Shown here piece after piece: positions 1 through 6,058 of a DNA stretch of 7,734 bases. Below the pieces are notes generated by a model. It saw only the letters and a program-made list of their open reading frames with translations. It was not told the DNA's origin and ran no database searches. Numbering within the stretch: position 1 is the stretch's first letter; every line of letters starts with the position of its first letter. The translations under genes were made by a program, and so were the position numbers. This DNA is from Gammaproteobacteria bacterium (lineage in GTDB: Bacteria > Pseudomonadota > Gammaproteobacteria > BMS3Bbin11), in NCBI GenBank assembly GCA_030597275.1, contig JAUVSB010000065.1:1-7734 (forward strand), given 5' to 3'.

Positions 1-1133
1 CAGAACTTAAGCCTGGCCCACCTGCTGGCAGGGCATTACAGGTAGAGATTTCACAGGGAGACGATGCAGACACCAAAAAAGCCTCTGAGCAATTGATGGA
101 ATATCTGAAAAGCATTGAAGGTGTCACATCGATTGAAAGTGGTTCACAGGCAGGTGATGAATCATTGCACGTAGTCGTCAACCGCGCGCTGGCGACCTAT
201 GCAGGCATACCCTTGAGTACGATCGCATCACATGTCCGTGCTGCCGTAGGTGGGCTCAGAGTAGCGACTACACGACGTGGAACTGAAGAAATTGATATCA
301 CCGTGCGCTACCCGGCAAATCCGTCAAAACAGCGTGAGTACCTGGAAAACCTGCTGATCTCCAATACCCGGGGAGGTCTGATCCCGCTGAAAGAAGTCGC
401 AAGACTGGAAGAACACCCTGGCTTTACTACTATTCGCCATAAAGAAGGCATCCGTATTATTCATGTCGCTGCCAACATCGACAATGACATCATTACCAGT
501 TCTGCATTAAATAATCGGGTAACAAAAGATGAAAGCCTGTGGCTCGGCGACCTGAAAGATAAAGTTGTTGTCAATTACGGCGGTGAAGAAGAAAAAAACC
601 AGGAATCGGTTAAAGGCCTGATGCAATCACTGGCGTTCGCCATGCTCGGTATATTTATTATTCTGGCCGTCCAGTTCAATCGTCTCAGTTACCCTTTCTA
701 TGTCATGCTCGCGATCCCCTTTGGCGCCATCGGCATCATCATCGGTTTTTATTTACATGATATGTACTGGCGACCTATGCCGCTTTCATTCTTTGCCCTG
801 ATGGGCGGTGTGGCACTGACTGGCGTGGTGGTCAATAGTTCCTTAGTCTTGCTGGTCTTTGTGCAACGCGCTATTGAGCAGGGAATGGACACCGTCGATG
901 CCATTATGGAAGCAGGACGTCGGCGCCTGCGTGCGGTGATACTGACTGCTACCACCACCGTAGTCGGCCTGCTGCCTACGGCCTATGGCTGGGGTGGCAT
1001 GGACCCCTTTGTGTCGCCGATGGCGCTTGCTCTTTCCTGGGGTTTGATCTTTTCGACAGTGATTACGCTGGTTGTTATCCCTGCTGCTTTTGCTATTGGC
1101 CGGGTTGGGAAGAATACTAAGAAAAAAGGATGA
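1..1133 (+). CDS. RND-family efflux transporter permease, C-terminal part (5' end outside window)
   Basis: This is the C-terminal ~376 residues of an inner-membrane proton-driven RND pump subunit; full members are about 1000-1050 residues, so roughly two thirds lie to the left. The frame is open from base 3 to the TGA at 1131-1133, and the ATG at 93 is internal, because the sequence before it (GRALQVEIS, about 30-56) already reads as porter-domain protein. The periplasmic porter/docking region covers about 3-600 (GGLRVATTRRGTEEIDITVRYP region, then GGLIPLKEVARLEE). The last five membrane helices follow: about 624-672, 690-755, 780-870, 924-987 and 1020-1100. TM10 carries GVVVNSSLVLL and TM11 carries TATTTVVGLLPTA, both typical of RND pumps. 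A partner adaptor or outer-membrane channel gene is not visible. Substrate (drug, metal, lipid) cannot be told; the HAE/AcrB-like side of the family is likely. The gene converges with coaX, with no clear terminator between them. Confidence 0.93.
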   Translation, partial: ELKPGPPAGRALQVEISQGDDADTKKASEQLMEYLKSIEGVTSIESGSQAGDESLHVVVNRALATYAGIPLSTIASHVRAAVGGLRVATTRRGTEEIDITVRYPANPSKQREYLENLLISNTRGGLIPLKEVARLEEHPGFTTIRHKEGIRIIHVAANIDNDIITSSALNNRVTKDESLWLGDLKDKVVVNYGGEEEKNQESVKGLMQSLAFAMLGIFIILAVQFNRLSYPFYVMLAIPFGAIGIIIGFYLHDMYWRPMPLSFFALMGGVALTGVVVNSSLVLLVFVQRAIEQGMDTVDAIMEAGRRRLRAVILTATTTVVGLLPTAYGWGGMDPFVSPMALALSWGLIFSTVITLVVIPAAFAIGRVGKNTKKKG

Positions 1134-1183
1134 AAGATTAAGGATGAAGAAAGTCAGCTTGTAATCGTCTTTGCCATTAAAAT

Positions 1184-1204
1184 CTTTAGTCTTTAGTCTT
1201 TAGC
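1184..1204. repeat. Three tandem heptamers CTTTAGT/CTTTAGT/CTTTAGC
   Basis: Seven-base units lie at 1184-1190 and 1191-1197, with a third at 1198-1204 differing in its last base. Read on the minus strand, they encode the last residues of CoaX and contain its stop codon (TAA at 1188-1186). As the unit is not a multiple of three, gain or loss of a copy would change the C-terminal frame. Just before, AAGGATGAA occurs twice (1126-1134 and 1140-1148) across the stop of the RND gene. Confidence 0.75.
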
Positions 1205-1938
1205 CTTTGCAAAGCAACTATCCTCAACCCCTGCAACACCAGGTCGGCTTGGAAATCAACAGGGATTGTCAGGTGCGGCATGATTTTCTCCGCATCTCCA
1301 CCTGTTATTAAAACAGCCGCTGTCTTATCAACTAATAATGAATGTTCCCTTACCACCCTTTCAACTCCTCCAGCAAGACCAAGCAAGACACCTGCAGCCA
1401 CCCCCTCTTCTGTCGACTGAGCAACAGAACTGGCATCACTATTGATGCTGCTGATCTCTTCAACTGCGTCAGTTTCAGTCCTCAGACACTGAAAAGCTGT
1501 GCTTAATCCAGGCATGATGACGCCACCGACAAACAGTCCTTTCTCATTGACCAGGTCAACGGTGACTGCTGTTCCACAGTCTACGACAATTACTGAATTT
1601 TGTGTCATTTGATAAGCCGCCACCATTGCCATCCAGCGGTCTACACCTAGTTGCTCCGGCTTGTGGTAACTGTTTGTCAGGCCACAACAGCTCTGGCTAC
1701 TGACAATAAATTCAGCATCAAGCTGCCATAGAATACTCACTGCTTTCCTTATCTCACTGGCAACCCTTTCTCCCGCGACATTGGCGACAATTACGCGAGC
1801 AGGGTTTTCATGGTTTTTCCATAAATCATGTAAGCTTGATACAGAATCCGTGGAGCATCGATCTTCTGCAATGAACGCCTCATTCTCTACCAGTGCCCAT
1901 TTAATCAGGCTATTGCCACTGTCGATGAGAAGATTCAA
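1186..1938 (-). CDS. coaX: Type III pantothenate kinase
   Basis: Cytoplasmic enzyme that phosphorylates pantothenate with ATP, the first step of coenzyme A synthesis. It belongs to the acetate/sugar kinase-actin fold (ASKHA) superfamily. The 250-residue length is normal for the family. Visible motifs are the N-terminal phosphate-binding DSGNSLIKW (residues 6-14), GVDRW (98-102, whose Asp100 matches the catalytic aspartate), VVDCGTAVTVD (118-128), GGVIMPGL (138-145) and TGGDA (212-216). The start is TTG at 1938-1936; the protein begins directly with the conserved strand and a TGAGG ribosome-binding site lies 8 nt upstream, inside birA. The start overlaps the birA stop in the tetranucleotide TTGA, so coupled translation with birA is likely. 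The C-terminus (LKTKD) is coded by tandem heptamers. Type III kinases are generally not inhibited by CoA; that is family knowledge, not seen here. Confidence 0.95.
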   Translation of the reverse strand: MNLLIDSGNSLIKWALVENEAFIAEDRCSTDSVSSLHDLWKNHENPARVIVANVAGERVASEIRKAVSILWQLDAEFIVSSQSCCGLTNSYHKPEQLGVDRWMAMVAAYQMTQNSVIVVDCGTAVTVDLVNEKGLFVGGVIMPGLSTAFQCLRTETDAVEEISSINSDASSVAQSTEEGVAAGVLLGLAGGVERVVREHSLLVDKTAAVLITGGDAEKIMPHLTIPVDFQADLVLQGLRIVALQRLKTKD

Positions 1939-2918
1939 CGAGCCAGCCTCAGGCTGACATCACCTGACAAGAATCTTGAGAAGGGCTCTTTCCCCTCATC
2001 CAGCAATAAGGCACCAAACTCATCAATACCCATCGCCACACCACAAAATGTTGTCTCGCCTCTGATCACATTCACCTCTCTCCCATGTAAACGGTCGTAG
2101 CCTGGCCATAATGGATGAAAACTATTGAAGCCTGCAGGGGCGTATCCTTCAAAGAGTTCTGTTAGAGCTCGAATCAAATCTGAAACAAGAACATTGCGAT
2201 CAACTGGAGCCTTACAAATCTGTTCGAGACTAATACAATCCTGATCAATGCTTTTTTGATCATCTTCAGACAAAGCAAGATTTAAACCCAGTCCCAGTAC
2301 AGCGAGACAGGGACCATCGTGTTCACCTTGGACATCAATCAACAAACCACCCAGCTTGCTATCATTGCAGACAATATCGTTAGGCCACTTGAGCCCTATA
2401 CCAGTGTCATACCCGGCCTCATGCAAAGTTCTGGCAATAGTTATACCCGCTGCAATACCCAGACCTGAGAGGCTGGACATACCATCTTCAAAACGCCAGC
2501 CTATGGATAGAGCAATATTGCGATAGGGGCTTACGTGCCACTCTCTTTGACGTCGCCCTCTACCATGACTCTGGCTCTCGGCGAGACAAACCACCCTGTG
2601 GATATCCCTTATCCTTGACCCCTCAAGCAGATAATCACTGGTGGACTCAACATCCTGTAGCACCTCAATTTGACAGTCCAGAGGTCCAGACTGACTCAAG
2701 ACTGAACGAATCGCATCTTTATCTAGCAGCTGTAAAGGTGAGTCCAACTGGTAACCTTTCCCCGGCACAGAGCTTATACTCAAGCCTTGCTCAGTAAGTC
2801 CTTTTATTGCTTTGGATATGGCCATGCGGCTGATACCCAGCGACATGCCAATAGCCTCACCAGACAGGGATTCACCACTGGCAAGCATATGCAGGACATG
2901 AAGAGATGTTTTTGACAT
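1935..2918 (-). CDS. birA: Bifunctional biotin-[acetyl-CoA-carboxylase] ligase / biotin operon repressor
   Basis: Makes biotinyl-5'-AMP from biotin and ATP and transfers biotin to the carrier-protein lysine of acetyl-CoA carboxylase; bifunctional members also repress biotin genes. From the ATG at 2918 the protein has 327 residues, close to E. coli BirA (321). An N-terminal winged helix-turn-helix (about 5-60) contains SGEAIGMSLGISRMAISKAI and ends in VPGKGYQL. The catalytic domain shows GRGRRQREW (119-127, biotin/ATP loop), KWPND (177-181) and KLGGLL (188-193). A C-terminal SH3-like domain follows (about 280-327, GIDEFGALLLDEG). The frame stays open upstream to a TTG at 2987, which would add 23 residues. 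I prefer ATG 2918 because it places MSKTSLHVLHMLASGE level with the E. coli N-terminus, although no strong ribosome-binding site precedes either. It overlaps coaX by four bases. The HTH suggests DNA binding, but no bio genes are in view. Confidence 0.95.
   Translation of the reverse strand: MSKTSLHVLHMLASGESLSGEAIGMSLGISRMAISKAIKGLTEQGLSISSVPGKGYQLDSPLQLLDKDAIRSVLSQSGPLDCQIEVLQDVESTSDYLLEGSRIRDIHRVVCLAESQSHGRGRRQREWHVSPYRNIALSIGWRFEDGMSSLSGLGIAAGITIARTLHEAGYDTGIGLKWPNDIVCNDSKLGGLLIDVQGEHDGPCLAVLGLGLNLALSEDDQKSIDQDCISLEQICKAPVDRNVLVSDLIRALTELFEGYAPAGFNSFHPLWPGYDRLHGREVNVIRGETTFCGVAMGIDEFGALLLDEGKEPFSRFLSGDVSLRLAR
1947..1951 (-). promoter_or_regulatory. Ribosome-binding site of coaX (TGAGG)
   Basis: On the minus strand TGAGG ends 8 nt before the TTG at 1938. 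It lies inside the last codons of birA and supports the TTG as the real coaX start. Confidence 0.6.
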
Positions 2919-2952
2919 GTAATATTTTGTTTCGAAAAAATTGCATAAAATT

Positions 2953-2967
2953 GGTAACAAGTTTACC
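2953..2967. repeat. Short inverted repeat GGTAA-N5-TTACC upstream of birA
   Basis: Perfect 5-bp arms (2953-2957 and 2963-2967) around a 5-nt centre, 35-49 bp upstream of the birA ATG. It could be a small operator, but the arms are short and do not reproduce the long-spaced TTGTAAACC/GGTTTACAA arrangement known for BirA boxes. Confidence 0.3.
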
Positions 2968-3041
2968 GGCTCAGGACTTTTTGACAAACCTTAGTCAGCA
3001 ACTAATGCTAACAAAATAGATGCTAAGACTTGCGGGATGCC

Positions 3042-3071
3042 CTGAAAATCTGCACAATCCGCCGGTATTCT
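3042..3071 (+). promoter_or_regulatory. Candidate sigma-70 promoter for purE-purK
   Basis: CTGAAA (3042-3047), an 18-nt spacer and TATTCT (3066-3071) each match four of six consensus bases. This would place transcription start near 3078, about 13 nt before the purE ATG. A competing reading is TTGCGG (3030-3035), 17 nt, CACAAT (3053-3058). Both are weak, and the choice between them is uncertain. Confidence 0.25.
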
Positions 3072-3090
3072 GGATAACAGGCAGCAAAGA

Positions 3091-3603
3091 ATGAGTAATC
3101 AAAGCAACCTGGGTACAGTCAAGATTGGCGTTGTCATGGGTAGTGATAGCGATTGGGATGTCATGCAGCATGCCTGCAAAACGCTCGATGAGTTTGCTAT
3201 CCCGTATGAACACAAGATCGTATCCGCCCACAGAACGCCTGATTTACTGTATCAATACGCCGAATCGGCTATCGATAGAGGCTTAAAGGTGATCATTGCC
3301 GGCGCTGGTGGCGCCGCGCACCTGCCTGGCATGCTAGCAGCTAAAACTACGCTTCCTGTACTTGGAGTACCAGTAAATAGCCGTCACCTGAAAGGCATGG
3401 ACTCACTATTATCAATCGTACAGATGCCTGCAGGAATACCGGTTGCTACGTTCGCTATCGGTCAGGCAGGATCCAGAAATGCTGCCTTATTCGCTGCTGC
3501 AATCCTGGCCACGTCAGATAATAAACTGGCACAGAAACTGATTGATTTTAGACTCGCTCAGACAAAAGAAGTCCTTTCACGCAGCTTGCCAGACAGTAAT
3601 TAA
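3091..3603 (+). CDS. purE: N5-carboxyaminoimidazole ribonucleotide mutase (class I PurE)
   Basis: Converts N5-CAIR to CAIR in de novo purine synthesis; class I PurE is a cytoplasmic homo-octamer. The 170 residues match the usual ~160-170. Key motifs are GSDSDW (17-22, nucleotide/phosphate loop), SAHRTP (45-50, with the catalytic-type histidine at 47), AGAGGAAHLPGM (70-81) and MPAGIPVAT (112-120). The ATG at 3091 is chosen because the conserved core begins about 10 residues later and no better start is near; a ribosome-binding site is weak (AGG about 11 nt upstream). It is followed after 11 bp by purK, whose product supplies its substrate, so the two form an operon. A class I enzyme is expected when PurK is present; class II PurE works directly on AIR and CO2. 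Confidence 0.97.
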   Translation: MSNQSNLGTVKIGVVMGSDSDWDVMQHACKTLDEFAIPYEHKIVSAHRTPDLLYQYAESAIDRGLKVIIAGAGGAAHLPGMLAAKTTLPVLGVPVNSRHLKGMDSLLSIVQMPAGIPVATFAIGQAGSRNAALFAAAILATSDNKLAQKLIDFRLAQTKEVLSRSLPDSN

Positions 3604-3614
3604 TTGAACTTTAG

Positions 3615-4745
3615 ATGATCTTACCAGGTGCAACACTCGGACTGCTTGGTGGCGGCCAACTTGGCCGCATGTTTACCGTGGCTGCCCGTACTATGGGTTA
3701 TGAAGTCATCGTGCTTGACCCGGACCGCAATAGCCCTGCCGCCGCGTTTGCAAGCAAACACCTCTGTGCAGCCTATGATGACAACGAAGCACTCGCCTGC
3801 CTTGCCTCTGAATGTGCTGCTGTAACGACGGAATTTGAAAATGTACCCGCAAGCAGCCTGCAGTCCATCGCCGAACATATTCCTGTTCGCCCCTCTGCTG
3901 CTGCAATACGAATTGCACGCGATCGCATCCTGGAAAAAAAGACCATACGGTCTATCGGGCTAAACACCGTAAATTACCATGTAATTAAAAGTGAATCCGA
4001 CCTTGAAGCAGCGATCGAAGAAATTTCTTTTCCCGCAATCCTTAAAACGGCAACACTAGGCTACGATGGCAAAGGACAAATTGTTATATCTAGTTCATCA
4101 GAACTCGAGCCTGCATTTCAGCAACTGGGTGCAAAACCCTGTGTACTGGAACAGCGTGTTGATCTTGCCTGTGAAATCTCTGTAGTACTGGCTCGTAGTG
4201 TTTGTGGTCATATTGAGACCTTTGCCGTGGCAGAAAACTGGCATGAAAACGGCAGTCTCGATAGGAGCATCGTCCCAGCCAGAGTTGAGCATGAAGTATC
4301 CAGTCAGGCAGAAAAAATGGCCCGCATACTGGCTGAAGAGCTGGACTACTGTGGTGTACTGGCAGTTGAATTTTTCGTCGACAAAAATAATAAATTAATG
4401 ATCAATGAAATGGCACCCAGGCCGCATAATTCAGGCCATTACACCCTTGATGCCTGCCTGACAGACCAGTTCCAGCAGCAGGTACGTACCCTGTGCGGCT
4501 ATCGGCCGGGGAAAACTGATCTTACTAGCCCTGCAGTGATGATCAATATTCTTGGTGATGCCTGGCATCATGGCTCGCCCGCATGGGATAAACTGCTGCA
4601 AAACCCGGGAGTTTTTCTCCACCTGTATGGAAAGAAAGAACCCAGGACTGGTCGTAAGATGGGACACTTTACCTGTGTGGGTGATGACGTAGAAGGACTA
4701 CTGGAAACTGCAACAGCACTAAAAAATAGTACTATAAAACCCTGA
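3615..4745 (+). CDS. purK: N5-carboxyaminoimidazole ribonucleotide synthetase (ATP-grasp)
   Basis: Uses ATP and bicarbonate to carboxylate AIR to N5-CAIR, which PurE then isomerises. The protein has 376 residues, slightly longer than E. coli PurK (355). The N-terminal pre-ATP-grasp domain starts at once with GLLGGGQLGRM (9-19) and contains TTEFENVP (71-78). The ATP-grasp part shows LEKKTIRSIGLNT (106-118), ILKTATLGYDGKGQ (142-155), the adenine-contact region EQRVDLACEISV (179-190) and the metal/phosphate site VEFF...INEMAPRPHNSGH (251-275). The C-terminal domain contains NILGD (311-315) and HLYGK (336-340). The ATG at 3615 follows an in-frame TAG directly (3612-3614), which fixes the start; no clear ribosome-binding site is seen, consistent with coupling to purE 11 bp upstream. 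It is the last gene of the housekeeping block. Confidence 0.97.
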   Translation: MILPGATLGLLGGGQLGRMFTVAARTMGYEVIVLDPDRNSPAAAFASKHLCAAYDDNEALACLASECAAVTTEFENVPASSLQSIAEHIPVRPSAAAIRIARDRILEKKTIRSIGLNTVNYHVIKSESDLEAAIEEISFPAILKTATLGYDGKGQIVISSSSELEPAFQQLGAKPCVLEQRVDLACEISVVLARSVCGHIETFAVAENWHENGSLDRSIVPARVEHEVSSQAEKMARILAEELDYCGVLAVEFFVDKNNKLMINEMAPRPHNSGHYTLDACLTDQFQQQVRTLCGYRPGKTDLTSPAVMINILGDAWHHGSPAWDKLLQNPGVFLHLYGKKEPRTGRKMGHFTCVGDDVEGLLETATALKNSTIKP

Positions 4746-4859
4746 TGACAAGTTACTGATATAACTACTAATCAAGCATTTACTTTCTGTTTATGTAGTT
4801 AAGGGCACAATGCCGGGCAAACCTGTCTGCAAAGGGCTTTTCACAAACACCTGGGTTCA

Positions 4860-4875
4860 AGAGATAAGGATCTCT
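4860..4875. repeat. Inverted repeat AGAGAT-AAGG-ATCTCT
   Basis: Perfect 6-bp arms around a 4-nt loop, 115 bp after the purK stop. It could form a weak hairpin in the purK mRNA tail. Only GATTT follows on the plus strand, so it is at best a poor intrinsic terminator. Confidence 0.3.
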
Positions 4876-4898
4876 GATTTCACTACGCCTGATTAAGA

Positions 4899-4927
4899 CT
4901 GTTATTTTCTAGCATGCAGTATATAGT
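4899..4927 (+). promoter_or_regulatory. Candidate promoter upstream of first methyltransferase gene
   Basis: TATAGT (4922-4927) matches five of six -10 bases and sits 17 nt after CTGTTA (4899-4904), which matches only three of six. A second TATAGT overlaps at 4927-4932. It would give a leader of about 90 nt. This is only suggestive, as the area is generally AT-rich. Confidence 0.22.
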
Positions 4928-5015
4928 ATAGTTTTATTTTCTAATGGTTTTCCAAACAATAAGTTGCGAATTTTCGTTGATTTTACCCATTCGTAGAAAA
5001 AACAACTACAAGAGT

Positions 5016-5026
5016 GAAAGTAATTG
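5016..5026 (+). repeat. Direct repeat GAAAGTAATTG, copy 1 (at methyltransferase start)
   Basis: An exact 11-bp copy of 5757-5767. This copy contains the TAA stop that closes the upstream frame (5021-5023) and the TTG start codon (5024-5026). The copies are 741 bp apart, exactly the CDS length. Confidence 0.6.
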
Positions 5027-5764
5027 CCTTTAATTGATAATTATTTCAAAAGACTATACCAGCGCACCATGAGTGAAGCATATGGCAAATCTCAATCGGC
5101 AATCATTGATACAATGCAAAATGGTGGAAAAATTCTGGATTGTGGCTGCAATGATGGGAAAATGTATCAAAGACTGGCAACTCGTACTAACACTAGGCCA
5201 CAAGATTATTATGGCCTTGAATGGAATGAGGGCCTGGTAACGTGCTGTAATGACAATGGAATCAATGCAAAAAAGCATGATCTGAACAAACCCCTACCCT
5301 TTCCCACTGGAATGTTTCAATGTGTCGTTGCTCTTTCAGTACTGGAACACCTTTTATTCAGTTGCAGGTTTATGCAAGAAACATATAGAGTTCTAGATGA
5401 CAAAGGAACCCTGATTCTCCTTACGCCAAACATAAGCACTTTGTTTACCATCGTGCAACTTATCCTTGGGAAAATGCCCTCGTCAGGGCCTCACCCAGAC
5501 TCCCTCGTATTACTTAGTAGCCTGCAGAAAATTAAGGTCTCAAAGTCAGTACATATCCCTGATGTTGAAACGGATAATCCATTACACCGTCATCTTATTA
5601 TTTTCAGTTTTCGCGTGCTGAAGTTATACCTCAAAATGATCGGCTTTACAGATGTTAGGGGGTATGGTTTTGGCAATTGTCCATTCCCGATATTCATGCA
5701 GCGTATGATGGAAGAAATTGTTCCCTGTCATTGCCGTCAGTTGGTTTTGATCGCCAGAAAGTAA
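5024..5764 (+). CDS. Class I SAM-dependent methyltransferase (Methyltransf_11/25-like)
   Basis: Predicted soluble Rossmann-fold methyltransferase of 246 residues; the substrate is unknown but the neighbours suggest a glycan or lipid-linked sugar. Motif I is ILDCGCNDG (37-45). The acidic end of strand 2 is in YYGLEWN (62-68, Glu66). HDLNKPLPF (85-93) and VVALSVLEHL (101-110) form the usual motif II region, and ILLTPN (131-136) is the post-motif strand. HRHLIIFSFRVLKLYLKMIGF region (188-208) is a typical C-terminal helix with the family's HxH...F pattern. The frame is closed by TAA at 5021-5023, so the start is TTG 5024 or ATG 5069. TTG is favoured because GAAAG precedes it at a plausible distance, while nothing like a ribosome-binding site precedes ATG 5069. 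The gene is isolated by gaps of 278 and 294 bp, and an 11-bp direct repeat lies at its two ends. UbiE- or UbiG-type functions are unlikely given the context. Confidence 0.85.
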   Translation: MPLIDNYFKRLYQRTMSEAYGKSQSAIIDTMQNGGKILDCGCNDGKMYQRLATRTNTRPQDYYGLEWNEGLVTCCNDNGINAKKHDLNKPLPFPTGMFQCVVALSVLEHLLFSCRFMQETYRVLDDKGTLILLTPNISTLFTIVQLILGKMPSSGPHPDSLVLLSSLQKIKVSKSVHIPDVETDNPLHRHLIIFSFRVLKLYLKMIGFTDVRGYGFGNCPFPIFMQRMMEEIVPCHCRQLVLIARK

Positions 5765-5767
5765 TTG
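5757..5767 (+). repeat. Direct repeat GAAAGTAATTG, copy 2 (at methyltransferase stop)
   Basis: Exact match to 5016-5026; this copy spans the last codons and the TAA stop (5762-5764) of the methyltransferase gene. Confidence 0.6.
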
Positions 5768-6058
5768 TCTGCATCCGGTAAAAGAAGTCTGAAAATGACA
5801 CTTACATATTGCCTGGTACCTTTTCCTTCAAGGATGCCTTGACATGAATGAACGCTCTACAGAATTGTGAGTGATTGACACTTGTTAGCAATACAATGAG
5901 GTCATATGCTTTGGATATGCGATGCTCCTGCAACTTAGAAAACCTGCAAATGGAAACAGACACGGCCGCAAGATTTGTTCTTGGTAAAAATGCTAAATTC
6001 AAATCAATTAGCCTATTTTACTTGCTTATTGGGCCTAAGACATGAAGATAGATAAATA
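5765..6058. other. Intergenic gap between the two methyltransferase genes
   Basis: These 294 bp hold no recognised gene. There is a hairpin at 5828-5842 and a TTGACA at 5875-5880 without a -10 at proper distance. A small open frame runs from ATG 5896 to TGA 6045 (49 codons) and has no ribosome-binding site or family signature, so it is not called as a gene. The minus-strand frame across 5802-6002 likewise looks non-coding. Confidence 0.5.
5828..5842. repeat. Hairpin TCAAGG-ATG-CCTTGA downstream of first methyltransferase
   Basis: Perfect 6-bp arms with a 3-nt loop, 64 bp after the stop codon. No T-run follows on the plus strand, so it could stabilise the mRNA end or act as a weak terminator. 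Confidence 0.35.

Larger units (their letters stand above)
2919..3090. promoter_or_regulatory. Divergent birA / purE intergenic control region
   Basis: These 172 bp must hold the promoters for both birA-coaX (-) and purE-purK (+). The birA-proximal side is AT-rich. It contains the inverted repeat GGTAA-N5-TTACC and a perfect TTGACA (2981-2986, +) that lacks a well-spaced -10. The recognised purine operator type (ACGCAAACGTTTGCGT-like) is not seen. Confidence 0.5.
4746..5023. other. AT-rich intergenic gap between purK and the first methyltransferase gene
   Basis: No convincing gene is seen in these 278 bp. The stretch holds a small hairpin GGCA-CAA-TGCC (4804-4814) and an inverted repeat AGAGAT-AAGG-ATCTCT (4860-4875). 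Neither is followed by a proper T-run, so a purK terminator is not proven. The second half becomes strongly AT-rich and contains a possible promoter. Confidence 0.5.

Noticed and set aside
1134..1213. Possible terminator between the RND gene and coaX (CTTTGC ... GCAAAG)
   Set aside because: The arms are far apart, one falls inside coaX, and no GC-rich stem with T-run is present.
2981..3010. Perfect TTGACA before purE as main promoter
   Set aside because: No acceptable -10 hexamer is found 16-18 nt downstream.
2995..3231. Minus-strand open frame of 78 codons over the start of purE
   Set aside because: It lies antisense to the well-supported purE and across the control region, and has no family features or ribosome-binding site.
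3621..3967. Several open frames antisense or out of frame within purK
   Set aside because: They overlap the conserved ATP-grasp protein and read as low-complexity shadow translations.
4852..4880. GGGTTCAAGAG resembling a tRNA T-arm
   Set aside because: The stem following the TTCAA loop does not pair as a T-arm, and no D-arm, anticodon arm or acceptor stem can be built around it.
5865..5892. FNR-like site around ATTGACACTTGTTAGCAAT
   Set aside because: It lacks the TTGAT-N4-ATCAA core; only four outer bases on each side are symmetrical.
5875..5897. TTGACA (5875-5880) with TACAAT (5892-5897) as promoter of the second methyltransferase
   Set aside because: Each element is good, but the spacer is only 11 nt, too short for a sigma-70 promoter.
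5802..6002. Minus-strand open frame of 66 codons between the methyltransferases
   Set aside because: There is no recognisable domain or plausible ribosome-binding site, and the strand is opposite to all neighbours; likely chance in an AT-rich gap.
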